DNA of 16,364 nucleotides from CAYPQL01 sp964412905 (GTDB lineage Bacteria; Patescibacteriota; Minisyncoccia; JAHIHE01; JAGLIN01), in assembly GCA_964412905.1 (NCBI GenBank), contig CAYPQL010000033.1:1-16364 (forward strand), in the 5' to 3' direction. Positions within the stretch are counted from its first letter, which is position 1, and each line of letters opens with the position of its first letter. This document shows positions 12,252 to 16,364 of the stretch, one piece after another. The translations under genes were made by a program, and so were the position numbers. Under the pieces are notes generated by a model. That model saw nothing but the letters and a program-made list of their open reading frames with translations, was not told the origin of the DNA and did no database searches.

Positions 12252-13397
12252 ATGAAAATCTTATTTACAGGCGGGGGGACGGGCGGGCATATCATGCCTG
12301 TTTTGGCGGTGGCGGAGGAATTAAAAAAAATAAAAAATTTTCGCATTAAGGCTCCACAGTCTTATATAGCTATGGAGCCAGCAAAAACGGCATGTGAAAA
12401 ACCGGAATTTATGTTTATCTGTCCAGACAGCGATTTTAATAAGGCAATTTCCGACGCGGGAATAGAAGTCAAAACCATAAAAGCCGGGAAATTAAGGCGG
12501 TATTTTTCGCTGGAAAATTTTACGGATATTTTCAAGATAATTTTCGGCGCAATCCAGTCTTTATATTTTGTTTATAAATTCAAGCCGGATATAACTTTCA
12601 GCAAAGGCGGATTTGCCAGTGTTCCGCCGATTATTGCTTCATGGATTTTAAGAGTGCCGATTTTCAGCCACGAGTCGGATATTGTTCCAGGACTTGCCAA
12701 TAAAATAATTTCCCGCTTCGCGGACAAAATATTTATTTCTTTTGAAGACACTGAAAAATATTTTCCCGGCAAAAAAACTGTTTGGACGGGCAGTCCGATA
12801 AGAGAAGATATTTTAGAAGGAGATAAAAATAAAGCCAGAGAGATTTTTAATTTAAAAGAAAATATTCCGACAGTTTTGGTTTTTGGCGGAAGCCAGGGCG
12901 CGCAAAAAATAAATGAGATTGTTTTAAAATCGCTTCCCGCGATTCTTGAAAAATATCAAGTTATCCATATCTGCGGGATGAAAAATTATGAAGAGCTAAG
13001 CTCCTTTTCGTCTCATTTAGCAAATAAAAGATATAAGCTCCATCCTTATTTAAGCGACAAACTGAAAGACGCTTTTGCGCTATGCGATGTTATTGTTTCC
13101 AGAGCCGGCGCGAACAGCCTTTTTGAGATAATAGCGCTGGAAAAACCGAGCATTATAATTCCGCTTCCGACTTCCGCTAATAATCACCAACATCAAAACG
13201 CAGAATTTTTTGCCAGGAAGGGAATGATAACTTCGTTTAAAGAAGAAAATTTGACAGAGGATATTTTGGCAGGAGAATTATTTAAATTATTGCAAGAAGG
13301 CGATTATAGAGATAATATAATAAAAAAGATGAAAGAATATAATTATGGTAAAAAAAATGCCGCTAAAATCATAGCGGAGGAGATTGTCATTTGCTAA
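12252..13397 (+). CDS. murG: UDP-GlcNAc--lipid I GlcNAc transferase
   Basis: Adds GlcNAc to lipid I to form lipid II on the inner face of the membrane. The 381 residues show the GT-B layout: GGGTGGHIMP at 8-16; AGKLRRYFSLENF at 78-90; FSKGGFASVPPIIAS; SHESDIVPGLANK, where many relatives have HEQN; the hinge VWTGSPIREDI; then FGGSQGAQKIN at 211-221, SRAGANSLFEIIALEKPSIIIPLP, and the nucleotide-binding HQHQNAEFF. Residues about 30-50 (FRIKAPQSYIAMEPAKTACE) are an insertion relative to typical MurG, and their DNA carries the GGCTCCA/TGGAGCC inverted repeat. The glycine-rich loops flanking it are intact, so the enzyme is probably active. Its stop codon overlaps the extended frame of the next gene; yvcK follows on the same strand. 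Confidence 0.96.
   Translation: MKILFTGGGTGGHIMPVLAVAEELKKIKNFRIKAPQSYIAMEPAKTACEKPEFMFICPDSDFNKAISDAGIEVKTIKAGKLRRYFSLENFTDIFKIIFGAIQSLYFVYKFKPDITFSKGGFASVPPIIASWILRVPIFSHESDIVPGLANKIISRFADKIFISFEDTEKYFPGKKTVWTGSPIREDILEGDKNKAREIFNLKENIPTVLVFGGSQGAQKINEIVLKSLPAILEKYQVIHICGMKNYEELSSFSSHLANKRYKLHPYLSDKLKDAFALCDVIVSRAGANSLFEIIALEKPSIIIPLPTSANNHQHQNAEFFARKGMITSFKEENLTEDILAGELFKLLQEGDYRDNIIKKMKEYNYGKKNAAKIIAEEIVIC
12350..12379 (+). repeat. GGCTCCA-type inverted repeat inside murG
   Basis: GGCTCCA (12350-12356) and TGGAGCC (12373-12379), separated by 16 bases. The arms match the terminator-like hairpins at 10215 and 15188, but here the element is translated in frame (residues about 33-43). Confidence 0.65.
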
Positions 13398-13410
13398 GGA
13401 ATTTAATTTT

Positions 13411-13451
13411 CGTAGAGGCTTAGCCTCCATTATGGAGGCTAGGTCTCTACG
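13411..13451. repeat. 41-base hairpin at the murG-yvcK junction
   Basis: The left arm cgtagaggcttagcctccat (13411-13430) pairs over all 20 positions with 13432-13451, allowing two G-T wobbles, with a single-base centre. It lies 14 bases after the murG stop and ends 37 bases before the yvcK ATG. No T-run follows. Confidence 0.8.
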
Positions 13452-13488
13452 AAATGCTATTAAGCTTAATTCATATCAAACCAAACCA

Positions 13489-14490
13489 ATGAAAAAAATT
13501 GTAACAATCGGCGGGGGGACGGGGACATTTAATCTTCTGCTGGGGCTTAAAAAATTCGACTTTGATATTTCAGCGATTGTTTCTATGGCGGACAGCGGAG
13601 GAAGCAATAAAGTCATCCGCGACGAATTCGGAATTCTGCCGACAAGCGATGTCCGGCAGTGCCTGGTCGCTTTGGCGGAAGAAGGAAGCGGCGGTTCGCA
13701 GAATTTGATGCGCAAACTTTTTATGTATAGATTTAATAACGGGAAGGGGATTAAGGGAATGACATTCGGAAATCTTTTTATGGCGGCGCTAACTGATATT
13801 TTGGGAAATCAAATGGAAGCGATAAAGAGGACGGGAAACATTTTAAAAATCAAAGGCAGAGTTATTCCGGTCACAAATTCCGATTCAAATTTGATCGCGG
13901 AATATGAGAACGGTTTGATAGTCAAAGGCGAGCATAATATAGACGAGCCAAAGCATAATGGAAAATTGAAAATAAAAAAAATATATCTTGATCCGGCGTC
14001 AGTCGCCAATCCCGAAGCGATCAGCGCCATAAAAAACGCCGATTTCATTGTCATCGGCCCGGGAGATTTATATACCAGCCTTATGGTTAATCTTGCCGTT
14101 GACGGAATAGCGAAAGCGATTAAAAATACAAAAGCCAAAATTATTTATATCACGAACATTATGACCAGCTTTGGAGAAACCTATGGTCTTTCCGCGTCTC
14201 GTCATATAGAAATTGTTGAAAAATATATGCAAGGCAGGAAGCTGGATTATATTCTTTTAAATTCAAAAAAACTTCCCATGGACATTATCAAGAAGTATGA
14301 AAAAGGAAACGATTATCCCGTTAAAGATGACTTGGATAAAAGCGACAAGCGTGTGATTAGGGCGGATTTTCTCAGCGGCGAAAAACCAAAAAAAGACAAG
14401 GCGGATGTTCTGCAAAGAAGCTTGATCAGGCATAGCGGAGAAAAAATCGCTCAGGCGATAGAAAAGATAAACTTGAAAATTTCCTCCTAA
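13489..14490 (+). CDS. yvcK: YvcK/GlmR family UDP-sugar-binding regulator (CofD-like fold)
   Basis: YvcK/GlmR proteins bind UDP-GlcNAc, support gluconeogenic growth and cell-wall integrity, and in Bacillus subtilis stimulate GlmS. Numbered from the ATG at 13489 (333 aa): MKKIVTIGGGTGTFNLLLGL at 1-20, VSMADSGGSNKVIRDEFGILPTSDVRQCLVAL (usually ADDGGS), FMYRF, GMTFGNLFMAALTDI, KGRVIPVT, NPEAISAIKNADFIVIGPGDLYTSL, YITNIMTSFGETYG. The fold looks complete. An upstream TTG at 13384 would add 35 residues encoded largely by the palindrome at 13411-13451; the family starts at MKKIVTIGGGTG, so I reject the extension. The usual partners rapZ and whiA are absent, while murG lies just upstream and glmS and murA nearby, consistent with a UDP-GlcNAc role. 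The older label 'gluconeogenesis factor' refers to the same family. Confidence 0.9.
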   Translation: MKKIVTIGGGTGTFNLLLGLKKFDFDISAIVSMADSGGSNKVIRDEFGILPTSDVRQCLVALAEEGSGGSQNLMRKLFMYRFNNGKGIKGMTFGNLFMAALTDILGNQMEAIKRTGNILKIKGRVIPVTNSDSNLIAEYENGLIVKGEHNIDEPKHNGKLKIKKIYLDPASVANPEAISAIKNADFIVIGPGDLYTSLMVNLAVDGIAKAIKNTKAKIIYITNIMTSFGETYGLSASRHIEIVEKYMQGRKLDYILLNSKKLPMDIIKKYEKGNDYPVKDDLDKSDKRVIRADFLSGEKPKKDKADVLQRSLIRHSGEKIAQAIEKINLKISS

Positions 14491-14612
14491 AATCAGGCAA
14501 ACAGAGAGGAGAGAGTTTTTCGCTATAAATTCAAACTCGCCAAAAAGCGAATTGAAATTCACCGCGATTCTGCCTGCCTGGCTTTAGAAGATAATTACAT
14601 TAACATAAAAAA

Positions 14613-14640
14613 TTGACACTGAATTTAAAAAGAATATAAT
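14613..14640 (+). promoter_or_regulatory. Consensus sigma-70 promoter for hicBA
   Basis: TTGACA (14613-14618), a 16-base spacer, and TATAAT (14635-14640). Both hexamers are perfect, the best promoter in the window, giving a predicted short leader of about 20 bases before the hicB ATG. Confidence 0.75.
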
Positions 14641-14668
14641 AGAAATATAATTTGTCTGCTTTAAATAT

Positions 14669-14929
14669 ATGGCTAAAAAAATCGGAAGGGTTCTATCTTA
14701 TTTTGCGGTATTTGATTCTGCCGAAGAAGGCGGCTACGATGTTTCATTTCTTGATTTTCCCGGATGCGTCACCTTTGGAAAAAATTTTGAAGATGCGCGA
14801 GAAAAAGCAGAAGAAGTTCTGGAGCTTTGGCTTGAAGAAATGGCTTCTCGGAAATGGAAAATTAAAATCAGGAAGAGAATGCCTATTATTGATGAAATCA
14901 GAGTGGCGTTGCCTGAAAAAATGTTTTAA
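14669..14929 (+). CDS. hicB: HicB family antitoxin
   Basis: An 86-residue antitoxin of a type II toxin-antitoxin pair, expected to bind and block the HicA ribonuclease. The partial RNase H-like HicB fold is clear: a first strand SYFAVFDSAEEGGYDVSFLDFPGCVTFGKNFEDAREKAEEVLELWLEE, where GGY-x-V-x-F-x-D-x-PGC-x-T is the family hallmark (21-35). The tail KIKIRKRMPIIDEIRVALPEKMF lacks an obvious helix-turn-helix or ribbon-helix-helix domain, so DNA binding and autoregulation are uncertain. The ATG at 14669 follows a consensus promoter with no Shine-Dalgarno site. The gene precedes its toxin by nine bases, the hicB-first order. Confidence 0.88.
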   Translation: MAKKIGRVLSYFAVFDSAEEGGYDVSFLDFPGCVTFGKNFEDAREKAEEVLELWLEEMASRKWKIKIRKRMPIIDEIRVALPEKMF

Positions 14930-14938
14930 TTTTATTTT

Positions 14939-15121
14939 ATGAAATCAGCTAATGCCAGGAAATTAATACAAATTTTGAAAGCTAGCGGTTTTGTTTTGTC
15001 TCGCCAAAAAAGAAGCCATATGATCTGGAAAAATCCCGCAAGCGGCATAATTGTTCCTGTTCCTCTCCATGGCAAATCAAAATCTCTTCCGCTCGGAACT
15101 TTCTTGGCAATTGTCAAGTAA
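14939..15121 (+). CDS. hicA: HicA family mRNA interferase toxin (short C-terminus)
   Basis: A 60-residue toxin of the dsRBD-like HicA family, which cleaves mRNA when free of HicB. Visible: ARKLIQILKASGFVLSRQKRSHMIWKNP, with the catalytic His27 in a SH motif (usually G-SH, here R-SH), then the strand IIVPVPLHGKSKSLPLGTFLAIVK. The GT-x-x-x-I segment normally starts the final helix and is followed by another ten or so residues; here the frame stops right after IVK, so the protein is slightly truncated. The DNA after the stop is an AT-rich repeat (tccaaaattccaaaag). Whether the toxin is active is open. Confidence 0.85.
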   Translation: MKSANARKLIQILKASGFVLSRQKRSHMIWKNPASGIIVPVPLHGKSKSLPLGTFLAIVK

Positions 15122-15187
15122 TCCAAAATTCCAAAAGAAAAATTCAAGTAGATTCTATATATTTTTTTCAAAGAGCTTTTTGTTGTC

Positions 15188-15216
15188 GGCTCCATACTCC
15201 GTGTGGAGCCTTTTGT
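15188..15216 (+). terminator. Terminator-like hairpin after hicA, GGCTCCA family
   Basis: GGCTCCATAC (15188-15197), loop tcc, GTGTGGAGCC (15201-15210), then TTTTGT. It has a ten-pair stem with one G-T wobble, and matches the hairpin after glmS in arms and flanks. It is suitably placed to end the hicBA transcript. Confidence 0.6.
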
Positions 15217-15233
15217 AATTTTGCTTCTGCTGT

Positions 15234-15720
15234 TGGTTCAATGTCTCTGACTTGAACCATTTATTTCTCATTTCTCCAAAAACTAATTCTTAGTCGAGTC
15301 TCGGTGCGGAAAGGCTAAAATTTGTTTAGTCTCTTTGCGCCAAAAGTTGGCGGAGGATGGATGGGAGCGGTTTTTTATTTTTCAATGTGCAACCGGATTT
15401 TAGTCCGGCAAGGTGTTTAACATTTCGCGTTCAATGATAAACACTTTGCTAAATTTTTCCGAAGATAAAATTAGGAGAAAGGATGAAAACGCGGCTAACA
15501 TTTAAACATCCTTCCTTCTTATAATAATTAGGCGATTAGCGCGCCAAGCCTCGCAGTTGAGGGGGCGCGCCTTATCGCACAACTTCTTGTTTGTTTTTTC
15601 TGCCGGCAGTTATCCCGGTTAGTATTCTTAAAAAATTAAGAACCAAGTCGGGAAGATCGCTAAGCAGATTTTACAAGAAGCGCAGAGCTTTCAAATTCTC
15701 TTGAACTCTATGCGCTTTTT
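15234..15720 (+). ncRNA. Candidate structured RNA: nine consecutive hairpins ending in a terminator
   Basis: Stems read on the + strand: TGGTTCAA/TTGAACCA (15234-15259); AGGCTAAA/TTTAGTCT (15312-15332); CGCCAA/TTGGCG (15338-15352); CCGGA/TCCGG (15393-15408); a 13-pair stem plus four inner pairs (about 15409-15448); AGGAGAAAGGATG with 15507-15519; a strong composite GCGAT, GCGCGCC, CCTC hairpin (15532-15578); CCCG/CGGG enclosing TTCTTA/TAAGAA (15614-15652); and the terminator hairpin 15678-15717. I recognise no RNase P, tmRNA, SRP or 6S core motif. It may be one RNA or a cluster of unrelated palindromes; no clear promoter is seen. Confidence 0.3.
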
Positions 15721-15722
15721 AT
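15678..15722 (+). terminator. Intrinsic terminator at the end of the hairpin series
   Basis: AAGCGCA (15678-15684) pairs with TGCGCTT (15711-15717), with inner GAG/CTC and TTCAA/TTGAA pairs, followed by TTTTTAT. Only the + strand has the T-run, which sets the direction. Confidence 0.7.
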
Positions 15723-15735
15723 AAACTATTATTAT

Positions 15736-15825
15736 CATTCCAAACTCGTTTCAGGATCTTCTGTCTATTTTCGTAAATCTGTATTAATTGTAAAATATAG
15801 AAGACGCTGAAATGAACTTGGAATG
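15736..15825. repeat. Long inverted repeat (CATTCCAA family)
   Basis: The left arm starts CATTCCAAACTCGTTTCAG and the right arm ends CTGAAATGAACTTGGAATG; pairing extends into TCTTCT/AGAAGA. It resembles the widespread 'TCATTC..AACTTGTTTC' class of bacterial palindromic repeats. No coding content. Confidence 0.7.
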
Positions 15826-15876
15826 GCAATGGCTGTAGAATTATCATTTATTACTTTGAATGGAGAAACAAATATC

Positions 15877-15989
15877 TGTCATTTCAAGCGTGTCGCGAGA
15901 AATCTATGAATAATAGAGGACAGAAAGAATAATTGATTTAAATATAATTTATAGATCTCTCAATCGCTGATGCTCATTTCGAGATGACA
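15877..15989. repeat. REP-like inverted repeat (TGTCATTTCGA family), copy 2
   Basis: The left arm is TGTCATTTCAAGCG followed by GCGAGAAATCTAT; the right arm is ATAGATCTCTC followed by ATCGCTGATGCTC and ATTTCGAGATGACA. It has the same ends and inner GAGAAATCTA word as the copy at 11981-12066 but is more diverged. Confidence 0.65.
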
Positions 15990-16181
15990 AATTCAGTTAA
16001 AGTACGCAATTTGATGTAAATGAGTGGGGTCTGCGGGAATAAAATTGGTTTAACGGCATTAATTGTAATTTCTACCGTAACGAAATTTCTTCCCTGTAAT
16101 TTAACTCTCTCCTCTTTTACATCAAGCTGGATGCTTTATAATTAACGAATTAAAGAATTAACGGATTAACGGATTATTAAC

Positions 16182-16236
16182 AAAAAACAGCTAGAATTGT
16201 TTCTTTGAAAAGAGTTATTCCTAGCCGTTTTTTTAT
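16182..16236. terminator. Bidirectional terminator-like hairpin
   Basis: AAAAAACAGCTAG (16182-16194) pairs with CTAGCCGTTTTTT (16221-16233) with one mismatch, across a 26-base loop that can itself pair weakly (ctttgaaaag). A-run and T-run on the two sides suggest it could end transcription from either direction. No gene in the window clearly uses it. Confidence 0.6.
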
Positions 16237-16364
16237 AAAAAAATACGGTTGGCTTTATACACTGAATCTATTTACAAAACAGATTCAATTAATTCTCTCC
16301 TCAAAGAATTATTTTATTTAGTTTTCAAATTACGGCAATCTTCCTAGATTCTACTCTGAATCCG

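Larger units (their letters stand above)
15122..16364. other. 1.24 kb region without protein genes, rich in inverted repeats
   Basis: No reading frame here looks like a gene. It contains the hicBA terminator (15188), a dense series of hairpins ending in an intrinsic terminator (15234-15720), two long inverted repeats (15736-15825 and 15877-15989), a distant inverted pair ttgatgtaaa.gag (16011-16024 with 16112-16125), a run of attaacgg-type 8-base repeats (about 16141-16180), a terminator (16182-16234) and a last small hairpin, TGAATCT/AGATTCA (16263-16287). Confidence 0.65.

Noticed and set aside
13384..13488. 35-residue N-terminal extension of YvcK from a TTG
   Set aside because: The extension is mostly palindrome-encoded, overlaps murG, and the family starts at MKKIVTIGGGTG.
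14652..14942. 96-codon frame overlapping hicB
   Set aside because: Out of frame with the clear HicB motif set; no similarity of its own.
15234..15720. RNase P RNA, tmRNA, integron attC sites or CRISPR in the hairpin-rich region
   Set aside because: The diagnostic core motifs (GAGGAAAGTCC, the tmRNA ends, attC core sites) and regularly spaced identical repeats are absent.
1..16364. UGA recoding as in Gracilibacteria/Absconditabacteria
   Set aside because: tgt and ftsX end naturally at TGA at their expected C-termini, and no gene has in-frame TGA at conserved glycine positions.

Overview
This 16.4 kb AT-rich window looks like a chromosomal segment from a small-genome bacterium, most likely Candidate Phyla Radiation (Patescibacteria, Parcubacteria-like). 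This is inferred from gene content and style only: housekeeping genes in loose, unrelated order, almost no Shine-Dalgarno sequences, tRNAs without an encoded CCA, very short intergenic repeats and low-complexity in-frame insertions. TGA acts as a stop (ends of tgt and ftsX), so the UGA-Gly code of Gracilibacteria/Absconditabacteria is not used.

Layout. 1-300: a doubtful small ORF. 322-3564: tgt, a DNPH1-like nucleotide N-glycosidase, and a U32 tRNA-hydroxylation gene (trhP-like) split into two reading frames by a heptanucleotide repeat. 3565-4149: ribosomal protein L33 and tRNA-Trp(CCA), separated by a long inverted repeat. 4257-7855: purD (the only gene with a clear Shine-Dalgarno site), an unrecognised coiled-coil protein, a probable decayed STAS-like gene and ftsX. 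8015-8085: tRNA-Gln(CTG). 8317-14490: an amino-sugar/peptidoglycan block of glmS, murA (reverse strand), murG and yvcK/glmR. 14669-15121: a hicB-hicA toxin-antitoxin pair behind a consensus promoter. 15122-16364: no protein gene; a run of hairpins ending in an intrinsic terminator, then REP-like inverted repeats.

How the genes fit together. GlmS makes glucosamine-6-phosphate, the precursor of UDP-GlcNAc. MurA and MurG consume UDP-GlcNAc for the peptidoglycan precursor, and YvcK/GlmR family proteins bind UDP-GlcNAc and, in Bacillus subtilis, stimulate GlmS. Tgt and the TrhP-like enzyme both modify wobble position 34 of tRNAs, and the DNPH1-like gene between them belongs to a family that cleaves base-sugar bonds of nucleotides.

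The most unusual signal is the repeat layer. Tandem heptanucleotide arrays occur at several places, including inside tgt, at the trhP break and directly against the 5' end of tRNA-Gln. Several families of short palindromes are scattered between genes and inside genes (tgt, murG), and one is apparently nested in another. The trhP array is notable because removing exactly one 14-bp repeat period would join the two frames into one 467-residue protein.
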